A stretch of 64,000 nucleotides of DNA from Hyperoodon ampullatus (Eukaryota; Chordata; Mammalia; Artiodactyla; Ziphiidae): NCBI GenBank assembly GCA_949752795.1, contig OX457061.1, positions 43,618,338 to 43,682,337 on the forward strand. The letters are read 5' to 3'. Below are positions 38,530 through 52,219 of the stretch, one piece after another. The notes beneath the pieces were generated by a model, which was not told the DNA's origin, searched no databases, and saw only the letters and a list, made by a program, of their open reading frames with translations. Numbering within the stretch: position 1 is the first letter of the stretch; every line of letters starts with the position of its first letter. The translations under genes were made by a program, and so were the position numbers.

Positions 38530-40490
38530 TATCAAAAATTAAAGCCTATTTTTGTTAAATTATTTTAGCATCTGCAATCCCCCCTTGCATAAAGGAAGCA
38601 CATCAGAACAGAAGGCTCCATGAGCTCATGTTTCTAGACTTAAGCTGATGTTATTGAGGGAAGAGGGAGGGGCTCTCTTCCCCATCCCACCCCTGCCTGC
38701 TCTTTCTGCCCCTTCCCTACAAAAGTCTACATACCAAATCAATCAACAGATAAAACAGAGTCTTCATAAACCCCCAAACAATTCAAACAGATGAACTGTT
38801 CAAAGGACAATAAAGTTAAGAATTTGCAATTATTCGCACACAGTATCTTTAAGGACTCAAAGGCTTAAAATAGCATATGATTCAGCAACTTTATATTCAT
38901 AATACATACCCATAAAATATAACACATTAAAATTACAATTTTTTTCTATAAATTCAACGAATAAATCTTAAATATACACTGTATGCATTTGGGACATTTT
39001 TCTGCAATTCTGAATCAGTATAAATTCAGACAGGACTCTCCCCATACTCTTTTCCTTAGTGATATATTACTAAAACATAAATCTGAACTATAACTGCCTC
39101 AGAGAATTAGTTCAATGAGCCAGGCATGAAACTAAGCACTGATTTAATTCTTATAATCACTTAAGAGATGGGTATTATTGCGTCTACCAGAGAGGAACCT
39201 ACAATTTACAGAGTTTAAAATTTTGCCTAAAATTATAGTTAGACAGGAGATTTGAACCCAAACTTGTATGATTCATAAGTCTCCAATATTACATTTCTAT
39301 ACACTCGTAGGTTTGAAGACTTAAGAGTTAACAACTTACAAACATGAAGGATGTGCAGTATTCAAACAGGCTGTCTTCTGAATTACCACGTGACAGTTCC
39401 ACTGATTTAGAGCTAAATTTATTCCCCGAGTCATTCAGTATTCTTGCCCAAAATAAAGTAGGATAAAGTCAGAGCATATGTTACAATTTAAGCCAAGTTA
39501 TTATCTGTCTTCTTCACAAATTCTGAAAAGCTGGTCCACCAAAATCAGATGCTAGGAATGAGGAGGAAGAAAACCAAAATAGGGAGGGAAGAACGTAAAA
39601 TTAGGGTGCACAGAGATGTGGAAAGACAAAATGGCAGGGAAAATAATGAAAGGTAGAAAAAGAGAAATGAAGGGTGAAAAGAAGAAGAAAAGTAGCAGAC
39701 TTTACAGTTTGGGAAGTCTTTTTTAACGTGCGTGATGATCTGTGTAAGGAGGTCAAAGTGAGTTCACCACAGGATTTATGGAGGAACAAAGAGGGGGGTA
39801 GCAAGTTCTGACTTTTAAGTACAAAATCTAATTTCTTAAGGGACCCTTTACCTTTTTGTGAAACTAGTAGCGTGGGAAGTCCCTAAACAATACAGCTGCA
39901 CTTTCTACATTACAGGCAAACCTGGGTTCTCCCATGAATCACACTGGGCTTATGGGATACCCATGTAAGAGAGGGAATTTTAAAAGTTCGAGGTCAGTGT
40001 ACTCCGAAAGCTAATGGGAAAAACGCTGCTTCCTCTTCTTCCTGTTTTGCCTGATCAAGCCAGTTCCTGAAAGTTCTGGGCCCATTTTCAATATGCTGCA
40101 AAGAATATGCATGTTCTGCCCTCATATAGGCATAACCCAAATGGTGACCCTACAAGAAGAGACTTCAGAAAGTAGACCTTCACCTCACGAATATAAGGGT
40201 AAAGGTTTATATAACATCTCCAAAGGACAAGAAAAGCACACCTGGGTTAACTCTTCTTTTGATTAATTTCTACTTTGTCAAATTACTCAACAACTCTTTC
40301 AACTGAATGTCTTTTATGAAATTTCCAAGGATTTGATTGTTATTGACAAATTTTGCTCTCTATTAAGAGAATGCTAAAATATACTGAAGCCGGGGAGGGC
40401 AGTTAAAAAACAAAAAAAACCTATATTCTCTGATACTCTCTTGTGAGAATAAAATAAGAGAACCAACAAAGCCTATTACTTACTTTAAAA
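38530..40490. other. Intron, one MIR and otherwise unique
   Basis: A+T-rich; nothing recognised besides the MIR at about 39.2 kb. Confidence 0.5.
39110..39300 (-). repeat. MIR SINE
   Basis: 'ccaggcatgaaactaagcac', 'ttcttataatcacttaagag' and 'gagatttgaacccaaacttg' give a diverged antisense MIR. Confidence 0.65.
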
Positions 40491-40498
40491 AAAAGTTA

Positions 40499-40704
40499 GG
40501 GCTTCCCTGGTGGCGCGGTGGTTGAGAGTCCGCCTGCCGATGCAGGGGACGCAGGTTCGTGCCCCGGTCCGGGAAGATCCCACATGCCGTGGAGCGGCTG
40601 GGCCCGTAAGCCATGGCCGCTGAGCCTGTGCGTCCGGAGCCTGTGCTCCGCAACGGGAGAGGCCACAACAGTGAGAGGCCCACATACCGCAAAAAAACAA
40701 AAAA

Positions 40705-40731
<27 letters not shown>
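40499..40731 (+). mobile_element. CHR-type SINE (tRNA-derived, cetacean)
   Basis: The element begins ggcttccctggtggcgcgg and has a tRNA-like head with RNA polymerase III A- and B-box positions (ggttcgtgcc in the B box). A unique body follows, then a long A-rich tail with a few c and g interruptions. A short direct repeat, aaaagtta, flanks it at 40491-40498 and 40732-40739, consistent with L1-machinery insertion. The body is the short form typical of young cetacean CHR-2 copies. Antisense reading frames through it have no coding meaning. Confidence 0.92.
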
Positions 40732-40738
<7 letters not shown>

Positions 40739-41094
40739 AATCACTAAACTCTTCAAAATTTCTTTTTATTAATGACTTTCTGATTCCAGAAAGTTAAAAT
40801 AGTACTGTTGGTCTCTCTGAAAATGTCACGCAAATATCTTTATTACATATATATCTGAAAGAGACAGAGTATTTCACATCAAGTTAAAAATAAAAAAGAA
40901 TTTCAAAGAGATTAAAGAGTACATAAAAATAAATAAGTAAATCTTCCTGTTTGCCAGAAGATACTATTTAAAAAGTCAAAAGATTAGAAGAAAATATGAG
41001 CAATGTATATAACCAATAAAAGATTAGTACATATATTTATAAAGTATGTCAACAAATAAAAATAAACATTTCTTCCTATTCTTCACATGACAAA

Positions 41095-42025
41095 AATGCT
41101 TAACCTTATTAGTAATCAGAATAACACTGTAAGTGAATTGGCAAAAATATCTGATATGGGTGAAAGCATAAACAAAACGATGCCCTCATCTACTGTTGGT
41201 GGGAGTATAAATTGATAAAGCATTCCTGCAAGGTAATCTATCAACATTTAAAATCAACATTTAAAATATACAAACCTTTTCTCTCAGCAATCCATTTCCA
41301 AACATCTGTCTTTATAAGTAAGGTATTATTTATAATACTTTTCTAAAAATTTGGTAAAAGTATAAATTTTTTTACATTTCCCAATTCATTAATAATAATA
41401 ATAGTAATAATAAAATTACAGTAAATATTTGTATATTAATTACTAAATGCCAGTAACTTTCCAAAGTGCTTCACATACATGAACTCCATTTATCTTATAA
41501 CAAGCTTCTGAGGTGGGTACAGTTATTGCCCCATTACAGATGGAAATACTGGGGCAAGAGAGGATGAGAAATTTGCTCAAAGTCACATGCTTGTAATGGG
41601 TGGAGCCAGGATTCAGACCGAGGTAGCCTGACACCAGAGTACTCAGAAATACTATGGAATAGAATTCAGAAAAGAATTGATTCAGAAAGATCTACAAGGC
41701 AAACAGTTACCTTTAAAAAGCAGAACAAGATTGGTATTATAATGTCTTTATGCAAACAAAAATGAATGTATTTGATTATCTACATAATGAATGAAGCTAC
41801 ATATCTTATTATTGACATAATATATGTAGTGGGGATGGTTAAAGAAAGTTAAAGAAGGTTATCCCTAGGAGTGGAAATGGTAGTGGGAAAGGAAGATGAA
41901 GAGGAACTTCCCCTTTTAGCTCTATGTATTTCTAAAGTGCTTGAAATTTTGAAAAACGAGAACGCATTCATGTGTTACTGTTATAATACTTAAATGTTAT
42001 TTGTCTTTTAAAAAAAATGGTGGGG
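41095..42025 (+). mobile_element. Old L1 (L1ME-type) 3' part with a MIR between its halves
   Basis: The left part (to about 41330) resembles the end of L1 ORF2 ('ctgttggtgggagtataaa'). The right part (about 41640-42025) resembles the L1ME 3' UTR ('gaatagaattcag', 'gtggaaatggtagtggg') and ends in an A-rich run. A MIR-like segment and an ATA-rich patch lie between. Both L1 parts have the same orientation, consistent with one element interrupted later. Confidence 0.62.
41395..41640 (-). repeat. MIR SINE between two L1 halves
   Basis: 'gtgcttcacatacatgaact', 'attgccccattacagatgga' and 'cacatgcttgtaatgggtgg' give an antisense MIR, preceded by an ATA-rich patch at 41392-41412. Confidence 0.72.
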
Positions 42026-43744
42026 GGGAAGGATCATATGGAAAACAGTCTGTCCTTATAGAAGTTTCTATAACTGTGTTTCTGGCTTTCAGTCACATTT
42101 TTCCCTCTTTTAAAAGTTGATCCAAATATCTGCTAAAGTCAACCTTCTAAATTTTCCAGAATTATTTTCAGCTCATATAAAAGGCTTTAACCTTCAACCT
42201 TTTTAGCTTTGGTCCCACTATGTTTATGACTATTTTTAAAGAACCAAATTTTTGGTTGCTGTTGAAAGACATTTAGAAGATGATTTATATAAGAGGAGAA
42301 ACTTAAACTGGGGACATTGAATCTGGAGTTAAAACCTGGCTCTGTGTTCTCAGGCAGTGTAGTTTTTTGCTCAATTATGAGTTGGAAATGCCTACTGCTC
42401 AATTAGCAGGAATGAAGACATATGAGCGGTTTATGTCAAGGACAGGAGGCTGCAGAGGTAATCTGCAGGCCATCAAACCTGAATAAGAGAAAAGGCTTCC
42501 TATTCCAGTTCCTCCTGCGGGACCTCTTCAGGTCACTTTTATATTTACTCCAGAAGGACAAAGGATGCATCGGTACTTAGAGAATAAATATTGTATGTGG
42601 ACTTCCATCAGGAAACGCAAGTAACAGAAAGCTGATGGTCACAGCTATTCTTCACCAGTGTGATGACTGCCAATCCCCCTCCGCCCTTTTGATTCCCTTA
42701 TTTTTTTTTTCCAACCCTGTTCACTATCAATGCCATCAGGCGGGGCTCCCAATGTGGATCACTCTCAGAAGACTTGGCAGCCCTTGTGCCCCTAGATGCT
42801 TCCATTTCCTCTTTATGTGCACTTCTACATTTTCAACGAAGAAAGGGAGCCAGGAAGCAATGTGAGAACTAAACATAAGACTTGGTTACAACAAAAATGA
42901 GAGCATTCAAAGGCCTGATTGCCTGTTCCTTTGGCAATAGAGCTGCTCTGGAAAGGTGCTTGAGACCTACTTCAGTGAAAATTAAAATAAATCACAGGCA
43001 TTCTTCAAAGAAAAGGGATAAAATTATACATTTACCTACAGGGTATCGATACAGGCATAGATTTAGATAGATGTGTTATATAGTTCATGCACCCATACTA
43101 AACACGCATATGAATAATCCCTATACAGATGGCCAAACACTAACAGAGAAGCTTTATTCAGGACTCTGCAATTATGATAACTAGATATTCAACCAAAAGC
43201 CAAAAGGATGGTGTTAAGGCACAGAAATGAGCATGGAGAAATGGAATAGGATAAATTCTACCTCTTTACATCTTTATTGAAACAGGGCTGGTAGTCTATT
43301 GGACACTCGCAACAAGAGGCTTAAAACATACCAAACGATAATGAAACATAATTTCTAGGTTAACACCAAGATGAGAGCCACCATCTGGCACTTCTGCCAG
43401 CCTCAAAGCTGGACAAAGACACATATTACGAGGCCACACATTTGGAGGGAGAGAGGCAGAAATTGAAGAGGCTCATGTGCAAAATGGAAAGTCAAAATGA
43501 ATCTTCCAAACTTCAACAACAATAACAGTTTAAAACAGTGTGTGAAAACCCACATATCCTAAGACAAAACCTGGACAAAATGGCGTCCTGTCTATGACCA
43601 TTACTTATCTGGAATAATTTCTTTTAAGTTTAGAAGCTTAGAAAAGCTCCAATATCTCTCTTTAACCATTCATATACAAGTTGCCCTCCAAATATTAACT
43701 GTTTTCCAATTAACAACCTAAAGTGGATGGAGTTGAAAACTCTC
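42026..43744. other. Intron, no gene or named repeat seen
   Basis: Unique-looking sequence. A run of GAT/AGAT-like units near 43.06 kb is too short to call. Confidence 0.5.
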
Positions 43745-43870
43745 TGTGATCATTCATTCCATCAATTAATATTTATCAACTGCCAACTTTGGCCTTGGCA
43801 CTGGGTAAGTAATGATGAACAAGACCCATATGAACTCTGGAGCTCACAGTCTGGACTCTATGTTCTAGAT
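43745..43870 (-). repeat. L2 LINE 3' end
   Basis: 'cattccatcaattaatattt', 'ggcactgggtaagtaatgat' and 'ggagctcacagtctggactc' are the reverse complement of the L2 3' UTR. Confidence 0.65.
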
Positions 43871-44604
43871 TGCACCATCAGGATTTGGTTATAGTGAACT
43901 GACAGAACAGATGAAAAAAAATCCTATGAAGCTTACAGTCACATAGACCCATCTCCAAAGAACACAGCACAGCTCACTGCTGTATTCTAAGATCTAGGTT
44001 TAACTCCCTGATTTGGAATTTAGGGATCACCTTTCCATGGAAAGCAATGCCATCAATGATGTTTGGGTTCTAGGGTTGATGCATAAATCTTGAGTTGCCC
44101 TGCATGCAGCTGCAGTGTGATTTTAAGAGATTTCTGGTTTGTGTTACCCTGGGAATCAGTTGAATCAATAGTATTAAACTGTAATCTATAATCCCAACGC
44201 TGCTACCATGGATTGAAACAGTGGAGGCTGAAGCGTGCAATGCTGGGGATGCAAAAAGCTGGAAATACCTATGAGTGGGCTGGCTGCTGTCCTTCAGTCT
44301 CAATCCGTACCCAGGACAAGGGAATATGCACGGCGGTAGAATCTCCCCAGAGGTGCTTAGGAGGGCAAGAATTACATTTGGAATAGCTCATTTGCACGTC
44401 AGCCATTGGCCTCTTACACAGAGCCAAGGCACTGGTTCTGGCCAAGGCTATGCACATTTCATACCGTTGTTACTCAGAAATCACAAGTGACATGTTTTCT
44501 GGTTATTTCAGGAAGTATAATAGTGTTTTTACACATTCTCCCCTTTTAAGGTGCATGTTTTTTCAACAGCTCTAATAGCATTTAAAGTACATTAAGTCAC
44601 ATTA

Positions 44605-44830
44605 ATTTGCTGATTGAAGTATAGTTGATTGAAGTATAGTTGATGTTTCAAGTGTACAGCAAAGTGATTCAGTTTTTCATCTATATATGTATATATGTGT
44701 GTGTGTGTGTATATATATACACACACAAGAATATATATATATATATATATATATCTTTTTCAGATTCTTTTCCATTATAGGTTATTACAAGATACTGAAT
44801 ATAGTCCCCTATGCTATACAAGAGGTCCTT
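44605..44830 (-). mobile_element. L1 3' end fragment with expanded TG/TA microsatellite
   Basis: The same antisense L1 tail as at 0.7 kb: 'gtacagcaaagtgattcag', an alternating purine-pyrimidine block, then 'cttttccattatagg' and 'ctatgctatacaag'. A perfect 15-bp tandem duplication (tgattgaagtatagt) sits at its left end, 44611-44640. The central TG/TA/CA tract is longer than in the copy at 0.7 kb. Confidence 0.82.
44681..44755 (+). repeat. (TA)n/(TG)n/(CA)n alternating microsatellite
   Basis: Alternating purine-pyrimidine DNA: TATATG, then (GT)n, (AT)n, (AC)n and (AT)n. It is embedded in an L1 tail. Confidence 0.95.
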
Positions 44831-47305
<2,475 letters not shown>

Positions 47306-47374
47306 CTAGAGAAAGGAAGGGAGGGCAGTTATGATCTTGATAATTAGTTTCTTATATCCAGGTGATGCTGATTT

Positions 47375-47530
47375 TGATGGAGATGGTTAATATTTATTGA
47401 ATACTTACTGCCTGCTTTTCTAAGAGCTTTATGGATATCAATTAATCTTTAACAACCCTAGGAAGATTTATGCAGGTCCTATTATTATCCCTATCTCTAC
47501 AAATGAGAAAAGATAAGTTAAAGCTTATAA
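47375..47530 (-). repeat. MIR SINE close to the transmembrane exon
   Basis: 'ttattgaatacttactgcct', 'attattatccctatctctac' and 'aatgagaaaagataagttaa' give an antisense MIR. It is in the sense orientation of NTRK2 and ends about 70 bp upstream of the exon's acceptor. Confidence 0.68.
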
Positions 47531-47623
47531 AAATAGGGACCCAATTAATATTATACAGATTAACATATACTAATACATCCTATATTATTATATAATGTAT
47601 AGATAATAGATATTTTATCTCTC

Positions 47624-47667
47624 CCCATCCATCTATCTACCTATGTACCTACCTACCTACCTATCTG
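47624..47667 (+). repeat. (ATCT)n/(ACCT)n tetranucleotide repeat
   Basis: 'ccatctatctacctatg' is followed by three 'tacc' type units; mixed tetranucleotides about 320 bp upstream of the transmembrane exon in transcript orientation. Confidence 0.88.
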
Positions 47668-47694
47668 GAAAGAGAGTATATAAAACATGAATGA

Positions 47695-47805
47695 CAAAAT
47701 ACTAATAATTTTTGAAGTTGCTGAAACATACAGTGGGGTTCATCTCATGATCTTCTCTACCACTGTACATGTTTGAAAACTGTCCATGATAAAAAAAAAT
47801 TTTTT
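47695..47805 (+). mobile_element. Old L1 3' tail fragment
   Basis: A short remnant ending 'gtttgaaaactgtccatgat' plus an A run, like the terminus of L1ME-type elements. It lies about 400 bp upstream of the NTRK2 transmembrane exon in transcript terms and is antisense to it. Confidence 0.55.
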
Positions 47806-48213
47806 TAAGTAGACTACTGTTGCTCTTAGAAGTCAGGGTGCCCTAGAGCAGTGAGTAGGTCTGGAAGGGAGCAGGAAGGCACTTGTGGGTAAGCACAGCC
47901 TGTGAAAGCTCATGAGGTTGTAGACTTATGACATGTGAACTTTTCTGTATGTATGAGAAAGACCAATACAAAGTTGTTTTTTTAACTTAAAGGTGTAGCT
48001 GCAAGTTGTGAATCATACAAGTAGAGAGAGTAGATGCAGATCTTTGTGAATCCTGTCACAGCCCCAAGCTGGGGATCACAGAGGCACAAGTGCATAATGC
48101 TAAGTACACACTAACAATTTAGAAACAAAGATCGACACAGGACTATTCATCATCTTCCATTTTTGCTGTTTACCCCAAAGTCCCGCTTCCAAAATAAATT
48201 TGTTTCTATAAAC

Positions 48214-48430
48214 CAGGAGTTGGCAAACTCTTCCTGTAAAGGGTCATATAGTAAATATTTTAGGCTCTGGGGGCCTACAGTCTGTGTTGCAACTAGACAA
48301 CTCCCCTGCTGTAGTGTGAAAACAGCCACAGACAATATGCAAACAAATGGGCATGTCTGTGTTCCAATAAAACTTTATTTACCACAACAGATGAACAGCT
48401 GGATTTGGATGTAGTTTGCCTAAACTGTCC
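48214..48430 (+). mobile_element. hAT-like MER element, copy D
   Basis: Starts 'caggagttggcaaactcttc', contains 'gtaaatattttaggctctgg' and 'ccaataaaactttatttacc', and ends near 'gtagtttgcctaaactg'. It has the short internal form shared with copies A and C. Confidence 0.8.
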
Positions 48431-48699
48431 TAGATGTCCATACTGACTTAAATGTCTAAGTTTCATTTAATCCACATAACAGTCCATACAACATATTATT
48501 ATTGTCCCCATCTGTGGTAATCATTAGTGTTGTTTCCCAAACATTTCTGTTTTCCCCTATGTTTCTCTTTGTAGGATTCACTTCCTGGCTTCCTTGTGGT
48601 GAGATGGGTTCACGTGACTAGTTCTGGCCAATGAGTTGAGACCTGTATCACTGCCAGGAGGAGGATTTCACTGCTTATTGCAAGATCTTAGACTAAAGC

Positions 48700-49135
48700 A
48701 GTGGTTCTCAACCAAGGATAATGTTGCACCCAGGGGACGTTTGGCAATTTGGAGTTGTCACAACTGGGAGAAAGGTGCTATTAGCATCTAGTGGGTCAAG
48801 GCCAGGGATGCTGCTAAAGATCCTGCAGTGCCCAGGAGAGCCACCCACAAAAAAATTTATTCATCAATAATAGTAGTGTTAATAGTGCCAAGGGTAGGGC
48901 TTCCCTGGTGGCACAGTGGTTGAGAGTCCACCTGCCGATGCAGGGGACATGGGTTTGTGCCCCAGTCTGGGAAGATCCCACATGCCGCGGAGCAGCTGGG
49001 CCCATGAGCCATGGACGCTGAGCCTGCACATCCAGAGCCTGTGCTCCACAACGGGAGAGGCCACAACAGTGAGAGGCCCGCATACCACAAAAAAAAAAAA
49101 AAAAAAAAAAAAAATAGTGCCAAGGGTAGTGCTCT
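48700..49135 (+). mobile_element. MER20 hAT transposon, interrupted by a CHR SINE
   Basis: 'agtggttctcaaccaaggat', 'cccaggggacgtttggcaat', 'catctagtgggtcaaggcc' and 'gggatgctgctaaagatcct' match MER20. Its right end is split by the CHR SINE, whose target duplication is the MER20 sequence aatagtgccaagggtag. Confidence 0.85.
48898..49112 (+). mobile_element. CHR-type SINE inserted into a MER20 element
   Basis: This is the same short-form SINE as the copy near 40.5 kb, with an uninterrupted poly-A tail. A perfect 17-bp target-site duplication (aatagtgccaagggtag) flanks it at 48881-48897 and 49113-49129; its first bases are ambiguous with the tail. The duplicated sequence is the end of the MER20 element into which it inserted. 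It has more C-to-T and G-to-A changes than the copy at 40.5 kb, in keeping with CpG decay. Confidence 0.93.
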
Positions 49136-49344
49136 CTTTCTCTGTGCCATAATAAATGCTAACTTTTCAAAAGGCAGCTGCCTTGTCAGCCTCACCTTGG
49201 AATGAGGATGACGCTGATAGAGCTCCCAGCCAATACGTGTAATGAAGCAATAAATAAATGTTTGTTGTTTTAAGCCACTGAAATTTGGGGGTTTTTGTTA
49301 CTGCAGCATAGCTTATCCTGACTGATATACCCAGCTCATAGTGA

Positions 49345-49590
49345 GAGGCAGTGTCAAGTGGAGATTAAGAATATGGATTGTTCCTGAGTTTGAAATTTAG
49401 ATTTACCACTTACTAACTACATGGTTTCCAAATTACTTAACCTCTCAGCATCTCATAACCCTCATGTATAAAATAGAAAATATAATAACACTACCTTGCA
49501 GGTTGTTATAAATCCTCAATTAGTCAATGCAGATAATGGGCTTGACATAGTGCTTACTATAATAAGTAATTAATTATGTTGGCTATGATG
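49345..49590 (+). repeat. MIR SINE
   Basis: 'agattaagaatatggattgt', 'cttactaactacatggtttc', 'cttaacctctcagcatctca' and 'gcaggttgttataaatcctc' run along most of a sense MIR. Confidence 0.78.
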
Positions 49591-50219
49591 ATGATGATAA
49601 AACTGAGATTTATAAAATAAATAAATAAATAAGCAGCCCAAGATCATAGCTCTCAAACTTGGGATTGGAATCAAAGTCTGCCCAAGTATAAAATCTGTGA
49701 TTTATGTGTGATTTACCCACTACATTGCCTCTCCAAAGCATGTGGCTGAGAGTGAAGGCAGGATTATAAAAACATATGTCTAATCCCTCCACAGCACCTT
49801 CAGATGGGGTCAGATGGGGACAGCATTAAATAAGCTACAAAGCACAGAAAAGAGCACATGCCAAACAGTTGGCTAGGATGGAGCAAAGGTGTAATCGTTC
49901 TCTCCTCTGGTGCTTCAGCTGTAAGTGGCTGTCCCACAGAATGCTTCTGCAGATGTCTGAGTACAAACTTAACTCTGTCTCTGTGGTCTATATATAAATA
50001 GAATGGTAGCGATTCCTAAAAGGCTAGTTATAAATCAACTTGTTCTAACCAAGATCATTTCCCTCAAACTTACCTAATGATTTCGGATGTTTCTTTCTCA
50101 ATCTTTATTTCTAACTAACATTTGCATGGGAAAGAGATCATATTATTTTAGCTATAAGTTTCTCTACCCTATTATTAAATTCCAAAATTCTACAGATGAA
50201 AGAAGAATTCATTAATAAA

Positions 50220-50510
50220 CAAGTTCAAACACTATTTTATAGATAAGGAACCGGGGACAGAGAGACATTTGGAGGACTTGCCCTGAGTCCCAGGATCACT
50301 TTGCAGAACCACAGTCTTACCCACTTTGGAAAGTACTCAACTGGCATTCAAGAGACCTATGTCCTAATGAACCCAGGATACCTTGCCTTTACCAGCTGTG
50401 AGACCTCACAGGTGCTTCACTTCTCCCAGCCTCTGTTTCCTCATTTGTACGTGGGGATAATAATACCTGTCCTGCGTTATCTACTTCATTAAAGAATATT
50501 TAAGTCATCT
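50220..50510. repeat. Two abutting MIR fragments in opposite orientation
   Basis: The left part ('tatagataaggaaccgggga') is antisense MIR core. The right part ('ccagctgtgagacctcacag', 'gtttcctcatttgtacgtgg', 'ataataatacctgtcctgcg') is sense MIR. Confidence 0.65.
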
Positions 50511-50746
50511 TAGAAAATGGAAAGGTGTTCTTCTCCAGAAAAGCAGCTAATGATCTGCTAACAAATATTTAAACCTATTGAAGCAGTTCTAAATGTAAAG
50601 AATCCTTTAATAAACAAAGACTCCTGTGACAATGAGAAGAATCATTTCCTCAAAAACAAATTATTTGATAAATACAGAATTTCATGTACTCTGTGAATGT
50701 GTGTTGGGGTGGGGGTGGTCTTCACATGGGAGAAAAGCAGGAGTGA

Positions 50747-50780
50747 GTTTGTTTGTTTGGTTGGTTGGTTGGTTAGTCGG
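50747..50780 (+). repeat. (GTTT)n/(GGTT)n repeat
   Basis: Three GTTT-like units pass into four GGTT units. Confidence 0.92.
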
Positions 50781-51689
50781 TTTTTATCTGAGGCTACCTC
50801 TCAGCATAGAACAAAGAGCTGCTCTCCTCTGAAAATCCAGCAGTGTTCATGAGGAGCATCTGCTAGACCAGAAAGGTGAATGCTTAAGGCTGTCTTGCAA
50901 ATGCTCTGAAAACACCTTTGAATTTTGTATCAGCTCCCTGACTCTGAAACTCTTTTTCTAATCTAATGATCTTCCCTGTGATCAGGGACTGTTATGTATC
51001 AAATATATGATCCACACATAATTTTAAAATTTTCTTAAAATTCTACAAAACATTGTCTTGCATCTCTCATGCAGATTTCTAAGAGCCACAGGTGGAGTCA
51101 AAACATACAGACTTTCAATGAAGATTATTTTCACTCATCTTGCCTTCCAATGACACTATTATAGATAGTTCAAACATCAAGATACACCAATTGGGGGCTT
51201 AAATTTATCATTTGGATTTAAAGGAGAAAACTGAAGTTGGTATATAATTTTTAGTAATTGGAATACATACACATCTGTGGGCTTAACACATGTTCCTTGG
51301 ATTCCTTACATATGCAAACAACGTTCTCAAACCAAGAAACATTAAGTGGTTTGGTATGAGAGTAAAAACTGAAATGAATGCATAAGGCAGGAATTAGAAA
51401 ACATTCTGCAGTTGAGTTAACACAGCAGTTTTCCTTGTTATTTCAATGCAATGCACATAGTCATCTGTGGAAATGTGTGTGTGTGTGTACATGTGTGTTG
51501 TATGTGTATCCAAATACTGGATGTGCATATTTTGAGTTGCAGTTAAGTTGTATCTATTTATGAGCCTCCTGGTCCCACTGCATGGCCCTGGTTTAAATAT
51601 CCATCACATCTCTTTATCATTGCACCAGACACCTAAATCATCATCACCCCACTTCTAATCCCTCTCTTCTGCAACCCATTCTATAGTGT

Positions 51690-51770
51690 TCATCATTAGT
51701 TTAATCACCTCCTATGTGCCAGGCACTATTCTAAGGACTAGGGATACAGTCATGAAAAACACTGACTGAG
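51690..51770 (-). repeat. L2 LINE 3' fragment
   Basis: 'cacctcctatgtgccaggca' and 'ctattctaaggactagggat' are the reverse complement of the L2 3' end. The diverged sequence to about 52.2 kb may continue the same element. Confidence 0.65.
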
Positions 51771-52219
51771 TTGCCTATACTAAGAATCTTACTAAAGAAT
51801 CAGGGAAGGGAAAAAGATATTAAACATGTAAACAAATAAGTAATCAAGGTAATTACACACAATAATAACTGCTCAGAAGAAAATGAAACAGGGTAATGGC
51901 TACTGCTGGCCACTCTAGCTAAAGCTATGTGATGACCATTGGGAAGTGCATACCTTCTAGAAGGAACGGCAAATATGAAGGCTGTGAGACAAGAGTAAGC
52001 CTGGAGCATGCAAGAGAGTATTTTAAAAAGATAGCTGGTAAACAGTGAAGAGAGTATGGAGATGAAGTCAGAGAGACAGACAAGGTCAAGACATGTAGGG
52101 CCCTGTCAACCACCATGATGAGTTGGTTTCTGTAACAAAAGTTTTATTACGATGCATTGGGAAGACTCTGAGAATGATAATAAAAGAGTGGTCACTCAAG
52201 GGAGAAGGCTCAAGGGTGG

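Larger units (their letters stand above)
48540..49325 (+). repeat. Unclassified old interspersed repeat hosting the MER20 insertion
   Basis: The flanks of the MER20 element read as one unit: left 'ggttcacgtgactagttctg' with 'ccaatgagttgagacc', right 'ttgttgttttaagccactga' and 'gcatagcttatcctgactga'. I know this type of 'ttttaagccact' end from old mammalian repeats but cannot name the family. The 4.6-5.1 kb region has a similar layout. Confidence 0.5.

Noticed and set aside
40499..40590. Possible tRNA gene from A- and B-box-like motifs
   Set aside because: The motifs belong to the tRNA-derived head of a CHR SINE; no cloverleaf-forming mature tRNA is present. The same holds for the copies at 48.9 and 60.4 kb.
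47624..47667. Regular repeats considered as a CRISPR-like array
   Set aside because: It is a mixed tetranucleotide microsatellite without spacers, in a mammalian intron.
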